Assembly (NCBI RefSeq): GCF_015706575.1
Contig: NW_024037069.1
Span: 43,345,553-43,409,552 of the forward strand
Length of the DNA: 64,000 nt
Reading direction: 5' to 3'
From: Patiria miniata
Taxonomy: Eukaryota; Echinodermata; Asteroidea; Valvatida; Asterinidae
A program made the translations under genes and the position numbers. The notes under the pieces were generated by a model. It had not been told where the DNA came from and ran no database searches. It worked only from the letters and a program-made list of their open reading frames with translations. This document shows, in pieces, positions 38,701-50,401 of this stretch (positions are counted from its first letter, which is position 1; every line of letters starts with the position of its first letter).

Positions 38701-41700
38701 GGTTGGCAAGGAATTGAGATTGCGCACTCTCATAGACCAGGGTTAGCACAGACTTTTTTGAGCTAGAACTTTAAGCACAGAACGGATCATAAACAGAACC
38801 ATTTATGAAATTGGGAACTAATTTCCTTCAAAATCCTCAACTTATGCAAAGAGCATTTTGGAAGATTTGAGGTTAGGGCAGTGGTGCACCAAGAGATTGT
38901 CAATTTTATTATTTTTGGTAATTTTTAGTCTCACGATTTGACCTGGTGATATGTACATGTATGTGGCCTATTTTCGAGTAGTATAATAGGGTGGCACCAC
39001 CGTAATGTAAGTGGCACCACCACCGTCAAAATAGCCCCCCCCCCCCACCCCGAAAAAAAAGAAACATTCCTCTGCAAAAAATTTTGGGCAACATTTTTAG
39101 AAAAATATTAAACTTCTTAAAATTGTGAAACAAAATTTGTGTGACACCCCCCCCCCCCCAAAAGCCAAGTCCTGGGTGCGCCACTGGGTTAGGGTCAAGT
39201 CGGAATTGTTTAGCGATGTGCCCTCACCTCCTTGAAGAGTGCTCCGTAGAATTTGATGATGCATGGACAATGGTTGCTCCTCTTTACGACATCCAGATCC
39301 ATGAGTAGCTGCTTCTGTTCCTTCTCATCCACAGTTGACCGGATTCGCTGTAAGAAACGAACAAGGTTTGCTGTGGATGTACATACATCCTGTGGCACTG
39401 TGTCAAGTTAAGGTGTTTGCAACCTCATCCCCATGGCATTGAGCAGCACGCTCCCACTAACTGCTCTCTCACCCGGCACTTAATCATTAACATGTTCAAA
39501 AACTTGCACATTATAATTAGGTGGGGAATAGTCTGGTGCCAAGCCAAGCTTTAAATCACTGCTTGAATTTTGAATGTGGTGTCCAGGGTTCAGACGGAAT
39601 CAATCTGTTGTGGCATGAGATTGGGAATCAAATATTTTCAAAGTTGTAAATTTATAATCTTACCCATCTAACATGCAGTATTACACTATATATGATTATA
39701 AGCAAAAAGGAAAAACAAGGGGGGGGGGGGGTTGTTTAACCTTAAAAAGAAGGAAAGTGAACTTTATAGTTTAACAAACAATCAGGATTTACACCTTCAA
39801 CCTTCAGGAAACTGTATCAGTGCTCTATCAATTGAGCTATCCAGCCCTACATTGGCAGTCTCACAATTTGTAATTGAACAATTTCTTACTAGTCTATGAA
39901 AAAAAAAGAGATTGTCTTCACATACAACAATATTTTATCATTCAGAAGACGAGGGGATCAAAAACCATTTCATTAAAAAGAAACACCGCTAGTGAGCAGC
40001 TACTTTGTTTTACCTTTCAAGGAAAATACACCAAAGTCAAGAGTCAGGTTACACTAATACCTTGACTGCCATGATGGTATTGCTTTGCGAGTGCCACATC
40101 TTACTAACAGAGCCAAACGCCCCACGCCCAATTTCTCCTCTGTCTTCCAGATCCTCGGATGTGAAGTCATACGTCTGTAAACCAAAATACATAAAAGGGA
40201 CTACTATCAATACCATCTGAGTTCCATCTCAAAAAATAGATTCCTTAAAATTGTTTTTTTCTAGCAATACAAAAGTTAGTCACTTTTGAGTGAGTTATTG
40301 AATTACTACTTTACAATAAGCCTCTGTACTGATGACGTCACACTTTGTCTACATGTACACTTGCGGTCCACTGAGCACTATAGGAAAGCACACACGTAAA
40401 CGAAGTGTGATGTCATCAGTACAGAGGCTTATTTTGAATTATTGGCTGCCAGATTATTAGCTGCAAGACAATAATTCCGTTCTCATGCCGTAGGCTAGTT
40501 CCCTTTCAAAAATCAGTATCGAGAATGTGTGGAGGAGCAGGAGCCAGTCTGCTGGCAAAGCGGATCTGTTTGTGCCAGAAACAACAACCCTTTTTTCCCA
40601 GAGCTTTGCAGATGTTCAAAAATGGGAAAACTATTTTGGTTGGAATAAATCGTACAAGTTGAAAACTGACCCTAACCCCCTAAGAGTTCATTTGGAGTAC
40701 AGTACCACATACTACAAAGTACTACAAAAATTATGTATGCAGGTACCCAAATACTAGAAAATACTGTGAGTGCTGTGCTCACTTATATGGTGAAGTATTT
40801 CATACTACAGTTTACTACTAGTAGTATTTGTAGCTTTAGGTGAGGTAAGGGTAAATAAATAAAAAAAAAAATAAAAAAAAAAATCAATTTTGTTAAAGGG
40901 AAGATACAACATTTGCAAACTGGATTTACTGGATTGTTAGGGAATGACAGTCTAAAGCATCCTGTAAAATCGTAGCTACTGGTGTGCTGACATTTTGAAG
41001 AAAAATTGTATTTTTTCAACGCTGGTTGGCCGACCAGCATTGGAGAAAACTGGCTTTTTTTTCTCAAAAACTGCTCCTAATTTTTCAAATTTAGTTATTC
41101 CGCATTTTGTTTGCAATCGATTACACACCTGTGAAGGAGTACAAGCCTGCTAGACTGATTCTCTGACCTTACAATTCCCCAAAGTCTATAAACTGCTCTG
41201 TTTCATCTTAAGTGGGGTCAGGGAATTAGACTACAAGAACATGATTGGTTTTCTTGGTTTTTCCAGCATCTAAGGACCCAAAACGTGGAACAAATCAGTG
41301 TAACAATATTTGCTATAACATACTAATTCTCCAAATCAATTTATTTCTGTAAATTGCAGCAAAAGCAAATGATGTACATTCCCTTTAAAGAGCACAGGGA
41401 ACGCAACTTTAAAGGTAGAATCTGTGGATGGAACTACCAAAATATTTCTGTCTGATACCTTTTTCAGACACGGGTCCTGGAGTCACGCCAGACCAAAATG
41501 GATTTAGAGTCAATCTAGTCAACAAAATAGGCTTTGGTTTCAGACAGGCAACATTTATGAGTAAATTTATGAGTAAATACAATCTTTCAATAACTGGCAC
41601 ATGTAGTTGCTCCTAACTGCTTCCAACCAGGGATATTGGTCGAGTCCATCACTGCAAGTCCATCACAAGTCCTCCAGTCCCAATTCAACTCACAGGCTAT

Positions 41701-44700
41701 TCAAATGAGCTTTGACAAAGGCATTCCTTTGTTATTGTTCAGTGTTACTTGTGACTGGACTTGAAAGACTTGTGATTTACTTGTGATGGACTTGTGATGG
41801 ACTCGACGACGTCCCTGTGTCCAACAGTGAACTTGATTCGAACCTCAGAATTAATTTGGCTGGGCCCGTCTCTGCATTGGGTTGAACTCTCTGCTTCTAC
41901 TCTTGCACTTGAAAGTGAAAACACTGTGTTATCACAGGGTGCACTTGGGTATTGTGTGCCTGGATGGAAATCAATTTCTTTCTATGCTAGTTGACTATAT
42001 AGACGATAAGAATTGGATGTTTTTGTCACTTGATGCCAACTTTCAGCAAATGGTTCGATCTGTTCTGCACTGCATGTTAATCCCTTGAAAATGTAAAATG
42101 GTTTAAAAGTGCTGATGAATACTGTTTAATGTGGGCCAAATAACGTGCAAAAGAGGCTTAAATGTGTGGGTAGCCTGGCATGACGTCACAGCACATGGAC
42201 TATATAAACTGAAGGGAAAGTTCTTTCATTTTCAGCTGATAAATCTTACCTCAACAGCTGATATGCTCAGCTTGCCTATGGAGTCCAGGCTACGCGAACG
42301 CATTCTGTCTCTGTAACAGAAACAAATAAGAAACATATGTTGGATAAGGGTCTTTCTGAGCTGTATTAACCCTAACCTTCCCAAAACGTCCAAAATCCTC
42401 TTTGCAAAATCATGAAAATGGAGGATTTTGCAGGATTGAGGCTATATGGCAAACGTGCGTGGTTGATTTTGGAGGATGCACTGTGTCAAGGTCCTAGGCC
42501 AGTTCTTGTGTTATTTATGCTCAGCCATGCATAAATTTGGGCCCATGTTATACTTGAAATCCTCCGCAGTGCCCCAGGATGTCTCTGCTTCTGCCTCAAC
42601 ATACTGACAGTGATTGCTGGAAGGATTTTGCAGGATTGAGGCAGTGGTCACCCCTCCAAGGACCACATTCAAGAACTAACGGAGGATTTTGCAGGATTGA
42701 GGCTGTAAGCCATTTTTACAGGGAGGCAGTTGGAGGATTTTGTAGGATTGAGGTTACATCCTAGCAAAAATGCCTACATGTAGGGAGTTAGGGTTATATA
42801 GCTCTTTTAAAAATGTGACAAAAAGGTGTTAGATGTAAAGGTTCTACTGGTGATAATACTACACATGCAATACATAATGTACAACTCAAAACCCTGACTG
42901 TCCGCAAGTGCTAAAACATACTAAATTATACATTGAATGAGTTCCAAATACTGTCTTAATGTCGCAGGTACCTCTGTAAACTATAACACTTCCACTTTCA
43001 CTAATAAAATATACTTTGCATGTGTGTACATGCATGACTCTGCTTTTACACACATGTCTATTTTAGTTTCACATTTCATTTCTCACTGAACAAAAATTTC
43101 AATGAGTACGTTTCTATGGAAATAGTGAGGAAGTAGTTGAAATTTAAAAAAATTGTGCTGATTTCACATGAATCAGGAATTCTAAAAGGAAAACTGCACT
43201 TTTAACCGTCACGTCAGTGCAACAAGGTCGTATCTCCTAAAATGGCATAAACGCAAAAACGTGAGTTTTAGAATGCAAAAAGGTTGTATCTCTCTTAAAA
43301 TAACCCACATGTACATGTACACGCAAAGTCAATGGACGCCGACATGCGACCTTTTTTGCAGAATTCAAAACTAGATGTTTATGGCAAAAATGTGTGGCTG
43401 ATTTTGGAGCATGCACTGTGTCAAGATCTTGGACCGGACTTTATGTTATTTGAAATCTTCCACACTGCTCTAGGATGTCACTGGCTCTGCCTCAACACAT
43501 TGACGTTGATTGCTGTCACCCCTCTAAGAAGTAACACAGGATTTTGCAGGATTGAGGCTGTATGCAATTTTTACATGGCGGCAAATAGAGGATTTTGCAG
43601 GATTTAAGAGGCATCCTAGCAAAAATGCCTATGGAGTTAGGGTCATGAACGTTTGTAATTTGTGGTTTAGCAATTTCCCACAGTGTCTGTCATTGGCAAC
43701 TGCTACCACACTACGTGTGAATATCTCAGGCTGTGAAGGTACAACAATTTAGGAAAAGACGCTCACGCTGCACACACAGATCCTGCTGGCTAGCCCCAGC
43801 TAGTGACCTTTGATCTTTACTTCACGAACTTTCTAAAGTTTGCAGTATGGAGTGCCTAAATTAACAGAATAGTTTTTTAACGCTTCATCTGGTCTCACCA
43901 GGATTTCAATTCAGGATAAGTGAAATTGAAAATGGTGGATTTAGGCAAATCTTTAGGTACAGGAAACGTTATTGTGGGAAGGTTCAAATGATACCTTCCC
44001 ATGTGGCACACAGTTTCCTCCCTTGTTTTCCAGTTAATGTTAGGGAAGGGCCATCAAGGTACGCCTTGTAAGACTATTTTTATACAGCTTTTTATTTAGC
44101 AAATATGATTAAATGGTTACCCACTTGTATTTGCAGTACCCGCTGCTATGTACATCAGATTCGAACCAGCCAACCCGTTAGCTCGGTGGTCGAGTGGTAA
44201 GACATCTGCACTAGAAAGCAGGAGGTCGTGGGTTCGAGTCCCGCCCGAGTGATTTTTTCTAACTTTCACTCGGGAGGTAACACACTGAGTATACACTGTT
44301 TATACGTCGGTGAAGGGCAAAAAACCTACTTTGGTCTACTTGTATTTGTGTGAACTTAAACGATTATAAAATTCATAAATTTGGTGAATTAAAAGTCACA
44401 GCAGGTTTGTACAATAAGGCCCGGTTCACTCTCAGCGCGAATGCCAATACGAATGCAAAGCACATTGTGACGTCACACCAATTTTGTGATGTAATTTCCC
44501 AAATATTGGACACATTTCCACTCCGGGCGAATTTTGCTGCAAATGTTTTATGACGCCACATTTGATTTGCATTTGCATTCTGGTCAGACCAAAAAAAAAA
44601 ATACATCTGCTTCTGATAACATGGCATTTGAAAATAGGGTAGGTAGGTAGGCAATTTTTTTTGGCGTACGATCATACCTAGGTGTCTGCGTTGTATTCAA

Positions 44701-47700
44701 GGGTAAAAGGTTTTACCCTTGATGGTTTTCGGGGGTTTTCCCTCACTTTTACCAAAAAGCAAATTATGGAAGGGGCTGTCAAACTAGGGAAGATAGGGTA
44801 ACCGGAAGCAGAATAATAATATTTTTTTGGCCTCAAGCTTAAAGCGGCTTTGAGAGTTCACTTACAGATGTGACTCGTATCTTTGATTGCTGCTGCCACC
44901 ATTGCTACTTTGTGTACTGTGCGTGCTACTGATGCTGGAATTACTGGGGCTGGTTACCAGACTTAGTCTGCTTGATGACATCCCAACATGCATTTCTTCG
45001 TTGCCGTCACTGTCATTTTGAGGGGGGATGCGGGTGAAGTCTAGTTTCAGCACGCGTTTTGATTTGGAATCATCTGAAAATTAAAAAAATAAAATAATGT
45101 AAATTATGAAATAGCACTGCAATGGAGCTTGTCAGGAAGGAAACAAATAGTATAAATATTGGCAGATGAAGGTGGCAAATGTGAGAGCTGCTTTCTTCAT
45201 GTATTCCATCTGTTCCGTCTGAATGACGGAAACAAGAACAGGGTCCGGGAATCAGACCTAGGCCTAATGCGATTTCAGTCTCTACTTCACTTTATAGCAA
45301 ACTCCTCCAGAGCCACCAATCAGACAGAAAAGATGAAATATTCTGCCATTAAATGCAGGATTTAATTTACAGCTCAATAAAGGAAGAAAACTCGTACTCC
45401 TAGGGAAAAAAGAAAGATTTCCAAAAAAAATTCTAAATGTAGACATCACTTTTTTTAACAAATAAAATGCAACGGCTGTTTCTTGTTCTATAGATTCTCC
45501 CAGACTTTATGGTTGTGCACTACTATCGGTTGAGAGATTGTACAGGAAAGAGCCGTCACATTGCAATTCGCATGCTGGAGTGACAAGATCGATTTGCATA
45601 ACAGACGTCACAGCTTTGGGGTTATTGTTTCTTACAAAAAAAAAGACATGAATCAATGAGGGACCAGTTCACTTACCACTATCAAACATCGCTATCAGAA
45701 TTCACGAACATAAATTATGCATATAAGCCAACTGGCAAACAGTGCGGGTCATTATGTGACATCACAATCGCGCGGCATGCATCGATAAGGGATTCCCCCT
45801 TGTTCTGAAGCTTCTCATTGGTAAACAACGGTCACACGATGTACTACGAAATTATTTTCCAATTTTCTATAATCGATACTACGGATTTACCGTTTACTGC
45901 ATTGAAATTGGTCACCTCTATGCCGCGTTATCGGCACTTTCTCATAAGCATACACGTAAGCTTTTGCACGATTCTGTGCCAAAGTGCCGTGTTTTCGTGA
46001 GTGTTATGTTCGTCTTTCTTCAAATGGTGTACTGTTAAAGAATTTATTCATGAAATGCACTATTTTTGTGGGTGAAGTTGAAAGTCTTAGCGACGATTTG
46101 GTGCAAAGGTTGACAACATGCACTTCCATTAACACCCCTGCATGACCGATACGCAAAAATATGTGGTCGTAAAAGTATGCAAAACTATATGTCTAGATGT
46201 CTATGACTGCACTATGTGCATGACGTGTGCGTGGGAGGGGGGGGAGGGGGGAACAATGCTCATTATCATTCACGACTTTGACCCAAGCAGTTGACCTTGC
46301 TATTGTGCATGCTCACAACACAGGGCTCGATTTACCCGGTGCACGCATGCACCAGTGCATGTAGATTTTTGCTTGTGCACGTAGCTTTTTAACTGAGCAT
46401 GCACAACGTGCATGTAACTTTTTTAGCCACCAAAATACTCATTTCATGCATATATTTACCAGTGAGTGAGAATAAGAATAAAGTTTGTTGAATGTTTGAC
46501 CAGATAGTGTACAAACGTGTTATTTCTTTTATAAATCCATAAATATTCCTCGCACCATGCTCGCACATTCGCAGCAGATTCAGAGTACGAGTATCAAGAT
46601 CTCGACGTACGTCCTGCAACCTCCTCCGATCATGCATGTGATTTACCACGTGATACATGCTGCGGATAATTTGGTATCGCACTGACGCTCCGGGCATTCC
46701 TTATGTCCGGATCATAAGTGCGAATCCAAATTATTAGGTGCGTTTACCACGTGGTCTCGTTATTGGCCAATCATATGCGCCACATGAAGCAGACGGGTAG
46801 CTCGGAGGGCTCCGATAATTTTGCACGCAAATGACCCTGGGTACTTGTCCAGGATCATTTGTCAGGGTCACTTGTCAGGTTAAAATCTGATTTCTACACG
46901 TCCGAATGGGTCTTCATCGACGGCAAATTTCGTCGAAATGACATCCTGAACACGCGGGAAGGCAAATTTAGATTTCTAGGCGAGTACTGAACATATGTAC
47001 GAAATTATGTATGGCGGATCGATTTCGCCATGTTAGGCTTGAGCATGATAGAGTAAAAAAGGCTATGTACTGTACTGTCTGTCGAAAGTTCGATACATTT
47101 CAAAGAGAAAGAATGCCTTCAGAGCTAGAGAAGCAGACGGGTGTAAGTCAATTATGGTGCATGTGGGTTTTTCTTGGTGCATGTAGGTTTTTTGGTCTAC
47201 ATGCACCAGTGCATGCCACTTTTTTTTTGTAAATCGAGCCCTGTCACAACACGATAGGAGTCGGGAACTAGGGCAGCTTTTATGAGCAGAAACCAGTTCT
47301 TGAAAGCTAGTTCCCGACTCCCTATCATTGTTCGAAATGCACTTGTGTTTACAAACGAGATCCAGTCTACTCATTGTCATAATGCATCGTGCTCGGTAAC
47401 GTAATCGCACTTGGGATAGGGGGACCATTGAATGAACGCTGGGCATGACCACATCGCATTGTTCAAACACGAGTCGGAAATTTAACGTGTTTAAGATCGC
47501 GAGGGAAGCTCTTGGAATTGAATGGGAAATTTCACTTTTCATCCGGATCGTAAATAAACTTTAGTACCTCGATCTTAATCATCGATCTCTGCTTGTACCA
47601 GGGGTGTGAGTGACCACTGATAAAAATAGCTGAAAACAGCTGAAAAAGGTGTAAAAAAAGCTGAACTTTGGAAATCTCCTATACTTTTGTACACAGTAAG

Positions 47701-48352
47701 TTAGGGAAAAAGCTGAAATCCAAAACAAAAAAAGCTGAAATCAGCTTTAAAGCTGAGATTTCACACCCCTGTTGTAGGCCTACCTCAGGTTGCGTATCTT
47801 GTAATTTGGAGGCCGTTTTGAGGGTGAAATCTGATGTTTTTGTTGGCTAATGTTGGGGTTTTGGGTCAGCACGGTCAGTCATGTCAGTGTGAGCGTTGTG
47901 TTTCACGGCATATGCAGATCTACTTGGACCGTACTATCGCCAGACCATGTCTGCATGTCCGAATGTAAAAAGGCGATAAGTTGGGTCCAAGTTACTCGGA
48001 CTACATACATGTAGTAATAGTAGCCTAAGTGGTGTATACACAATTTACATGTACATAAAACTACATGTACAACAACATTGATCATGATTGACCATGTTCA
48101 ATGTTGACGAATAAAAAAAGCCTATCCATCAATCATGTCCATCAGGCATCACTCAGTTCACAAAGTGCCAAACTAAAGATTTTTCACAACATGAAAGGCA
48201 TCCTTTTCAAATTTATTATTACTGACTATTTGCCTTAGTATAACATCAATATGGGACACAATATCTTTCCGATAAATTGTCACAAATTGTTGATTAAATT
48301 TACGATAAAAGGGCGAAAGTTATGACTCACCGTTCCCTCCGCGGAACGCCAT
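32743..48352 (-). CDS. MAP2K4: Dual-specificity MAP kinase kinase 4 (MKK4)
   Basis: MAP2K that phosphorylates JNK (and p38) on Thr and Tyr in stress signalling, in the cytosol and nucleus. Twelve coding exons: 48331-48352, 44866-45073, 42250-42310, 40061-40174, 39228-39347, 38035-38154, 37406-37457, 36414-36541, 35770-35847, 34680-34828, 33922-33967 and 32743-32856. They give 403 aa; human MKK4 is 399. Features: docking site KRVLKLDF (13-20), Ser-rich linker, GRGAFG loop (113-118), ATP Lys 135, HRD (231-233), DFG (251-253), activation loop SIAKT with Ser261 and Thr265, then [24 protein letters not shown] is characteristic of MKK4 rather than MKK7 or MKK3/6. All GT-AG junctions keep frame. The 16 kb of introns hold many transposons. 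The 3' end of the transcript was not identified. Confidence 0.97.
34503..34600. repeat. 16-base minisatellite in an MKK4 intron
   Basis: Unit TGAACAGGTGTAATAA repeated about five times, with one partial unit, just after exon 10. Confidence 0.9.
35144..35367. mobile_element. Palindromic MITE in an MKK4 intron
   Basis: Long inverted arms contain CCTCGATCTGGCAACTTTAC and its inverse. The centre has a GGTTCAGTGAT and ATCACTGAACC pair. About 224 bases. Confidence 0.8.
36013..36278. mobile_element. Weak inverted-repeat element in an MKK4 intron
   Basis: Starts ATGGTCCGGGCTCGTC and ends GGGACGGGCCAT. Repeated CCGGACAAGTTGCGG and CCGGACAAAGTG words lie inside. Confidence 0.5.
36414..36541 (-). CDS. 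MAP2K4: MKK4 exon 8: catalytic and activation loops
   Basis: Encodes VKPSNILLD (catalytic loop after HRD), KLCDFGISG (Mg-binding Asp) and [15 protein letters not shown], with the two upstream-kinase phosphorylation sites Ser and Thr. The APE motif is completed by the next exon, which starts PERIDPY. Confidence 0.95.
38879..39186. mobile_element. hAT miniature element, 308 bp, in an MKK4 intron
   Basis: Inverted ends CAGTGGTGCACC and CAGTGGCGCACC, with a perfect 8-base target duplication GGTTAGGG on both sides. Poly-C tracts inside. The 8-base duplication is diagnostic of hAT-type insertion. Confidence 0.88.
39775..39850 (-). mobile_element. tRNA-like SINE remnant
   Basis: The minus strand has an A box TAGCTCAATTGATAGAGCAC and a decayed B box. 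No intact acceptor stem. Confidence 0.5.
40317..40431. mobile_element. Palindromic MITE with CRE-like ends, copy 3
   Basis: 115 bases with the best-preserved ends, inside the MKK4 intron between exons 3 and 4. The left arm keeps TGACGTCA; the right arm has TGATGTCA. Confidence 0.9.
41040..41240. repeat. Dispersed repeat, inverse of 49768-49960
   Basis: Contains GTTTGCAATCGATTACACA and CTTACAATTCCCC, found inverted at 49768-49960. Both carry a TAGTCTGGTTCC-like end. Confidence 0.7.
41639..41807. mobile_element. Inverted-repeat element in an MKK4 intron
   Basis: Ends GTCGAGTCCATCAC and GTGATGGACTCGAC, with further CAAGTCCATCACAAGTC in both arms. Confidence 0.75.
42411..42800. repeat. Duplicated block with GGAGGATTTTGCAGGATTGA motifs, copy 1
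   Basis: The motif occurs four times within the block, which also matches 43355-43650 over its length (for example CCTAGCAAAAATGCCTA near both ends). Confidence 0.85.
43355..43650. repeat. Duplicated block with GGAGGATTTTGCAGGATTGA motifs, copy 2
   Basis: Diverged direct copy of 42411-42800 in the same MKK4 intron, about 0.9 kb away. Confidence 0.85.
44136..44325 (+). mobile_element. tRNA-Ser-like SINE, copy 1
   Basis: The tRNA-like core GCTCGGTGGTCGAGTGGTAA (A box) is followed by a CTAGAAA loop like a Ser anticodon loop and B box GGTTCGAGTCCC. A body ends in TATACGTCGGTGAAGGGCAA. Confidence 0.85.
45677..45689 (-). CDS. Possible alternative first exon of MKK4
   Basis: The minus strand reads ATG TTT GAT AGT G followed by GTAAGT. 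Its phase 1 end joins the same acceptor at 45073, giving [11 protein letters not shown] in frame with the docking site. The main first exon also ends in phase 1. A CRE-like TGACATCA lies on the plus strand at about 45759. Chance occurrence cannot be excluded without transcript data. Confidence 0.4.
46321..47243. mobile_element. hAT element, 923 bp, in MKK4 intron 1
   Basis: Inverted ends CAGGGCTCGATTTAC, with a perfect 8-base duplication TCACAACA (46313-46320 and 47244-47251). Subterminal GTGCATGTAG words repeat in both ends. Near the right end the plus strand encodes [13 protein letters not shown], which resembles the zinc-binding start of hAT-related proteins. No intact transposase. Confidence 0.92.
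47599..47771. mobile_element. Small hAT-like MITE, 173 bp
   Basis: Ends CAGGGGTGTGA and TCACACCCCTG, with AGCTGAAA repeats inside. The target duplication is not clean. Confidence 0.65.
48331..48352 (-). CDS. MAP2K4: MKK4 first coding exon
   Basis: A 22-base coding exon reading MAFRGGN plus one base, with a perfect GTGAGT donor. Its phase 1 end joins the exon at 45073 to give [12 protein letters not shown]. The ATG context is CAAAATGGC. The sequence immediately upstream (48353 to about 48560) is the likely 5' UTR and promoter; no TATA box is evident. Confidence 0.85.
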
Positions 48353-49361
48353 TTTGGATGACTGATACATCAGTCAGCTGAGGTCACTCACATAGAACAT
48401 AGACTTCGCTTCAAGTCTTTCATGTTGAGTATCGATCATTGAAAGTGTCTGTTCAGTACGAATGTGTAGCACCGGACCACACAGAGCGCAGTGACGACTA
48501 GAAGCTAGTTTACTTTCATTCTTTTTCGCCAGTGACGTTTTCATGGCGGTGATAAGTGCGCCCTCTCTCGTCTGGGACAGCAGTTTTCGATAATGGGTGG
48601 GGCAATATAAAATGCAAAATGAATGTAGCAAAATAAAACCTGTTTCGTCCAAACAAAAAACCCAGTTTATTGTGTATTCTGACTGTTTGGAACAACAAAG
48701 AATATGACACAGAAAACTTGTTTCAACAACAGTACTGTCGACAACATGTAGTACACAATATCTTCATAATCAACCCTAAGATTTGAGGCTTTGCGTGGTA
48801 TCGGTATCGTTCTGGTTTGCGGTAACACCATGTGGTAACGATTACTGCTTAGAAGATATTTAGTTATGAAAAAAACTTGTCCTGCTTATTATCAACTTTC
48901 GCTAAGTAGTTTTTGTTCTGATAAGAACAGTCCTGCTTTTTAAGTTCTAAAAGAACCGTCTTTGGTCTCAACGTTTCGACTATAGCCTGCTCTAACCTCG
49001 TCCCCAGTGCTCACTTTATTTCCAACCACGTTTCCAATAGTAAGCCCTGGATGGGAAAGTTTCTTCCTGTATCCTGATTCGATACCGCAATTGGCTAGTA
49101 ATGGATTTTTATCGTGTACTTGGTGCTATTATTCACAACGTGCAGTACGTGTTTTCGCGATCATTCGTCCACGCCTTCTCGAAAATACTAATTTTCTTTC
49201 CAATTTGCTCATATTAATATGAAATATGATACTGCATGTTGTCTCGATAAGATCGTAACAGATTAATTAAATAAATTTTGTTTTCGTAACCCACGCTGTG
49301 CTCGCGCTGCGACGAATCATTTACCCCAGACACCGCATACAAGAACGAACGATAATGTAAC

Positions 49362-49485
49362 GCACATGCAGGCACCAGACTATTCCTCATTTGCATACGT
49401 GTTCAAAAATCTTGCACATGCAAATGATCCAATACCAGGGTGAGAGAGCAGGCAGTGATGGGCGCGTACTGCTCGACACCCTGGG
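49362..49485. repeat. Dispersed repeat with paired octamer motifs, copy 2
   Basis: Copy of 15749-15872 in the same orientation, about 1 kb upstream of the MKK4 start. Confidence 0.75.
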
Positions 49486-49767
49486 TCGAGGTTGCCTTCG
49501 TGTTTATTTTAAAGAGAAGACCTTTTTTCCCTAATTAACCTTCTATACCCAAGGTACTTTACTTGCAGGCAAGTTTTATGGATACACGTGCAATATTTTA
49601 ATGCAGAAATACAATGAAAGGGAACACACAACATTTAGCTTGTGCTTTAATTTTCACAAATGGGTGGATTTGGGGTGAGTATTTTATAGCAAATATTGAT
49701 ACACTGACTTGTTGGACGTTTTGTGTTCGTAGATGCTGGAAAAACCAAGAAAAGCAACCATGTTTTT

Positions 49768-49960
49768 GTAGTCTGGTTCCCGGACCCAACTTAAGATGAA
49801 ACAGATCACTTTATAGACGTCGGGGAATTGTAAGGTCAGGAAACCAGTCTAGCTTGCTTGTACCCGTTCATAGTTGTGTAATCGATTGCAAACAAAATGC
49901 GAACTTTAAGCTAAATCTTGTAAGTTTGGTTGGGGCATTATTTGAAAAAGCCAGTTTTGA
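49768..49960. repeat. Dispersed repeat, inverse of 41040-41240
   Basis: Starts TAGTCTGGTTCCCGGACC, so it is related to the 10-base-duplication TIR family of the P450 introns. It lies between MKK4 and the peroxidase gene. Confidence 0.7.
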
Positions 49961-50369
49961 TACAAAAATATCACTTTAATGACTGCACACTAGATGCCAT
50001 GATTTCACAGGATAGACAGTCATTCACTAACAGTCCAGTAAGGTATTTCATAATAATCTGGTGGTTCTGTTGTTTGATGTTTGCAAATGCTGTATATTCC
50101 CTTTTAAGTAAATAAGATGTTTTCCCCCCAAAAATCGAAACACTACTATAATCTGTATTGGTTATATCATTCTCTACAGGAGCCCCTTCAAAATGAAAAA
50201 GAGCGAAAGCAAAATAGAACGACCATTAATAAATAAAAACAAATATTGAGAACGTTTTAATTATTGAAAATATTCATTTTAACTGAAAAAAAACCCGCCG
50301 TTGAAACCCTTCACCTCTTCTCAAGCCATTACATGCTAAGGAGATCTTGATTTTAATAAAGTAACTGTG

Positions 50370-50375
50370 TTTATT
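50370..50375 (-). promoter_or_regulatory. Likely polyadenylation signal of the peroxidase gene
   Basis: AATAAA on the minus strand, 26 bases after the TAG stop of the peroxidase. If used, the 3' UTR would be very short, about 50 bases. Confidence 0.5.
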
Positions 50376-50401
50376 TTCGGATCTGAAATGTGCGCTGACG
50401 T

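Noticed and set aside
44178..44251. Functional tRNA-Ser gene
   Set aside because: A and B boxes are good, but a copy-conserved body follows, the long variable arm of tRNA-Ser is missing and several copies exist: a SINE.
47063..47542. 159-codon open frame on the minus strand
   Set aside because: It runs across the hAT element border and has no recognisable domain; chance frame.
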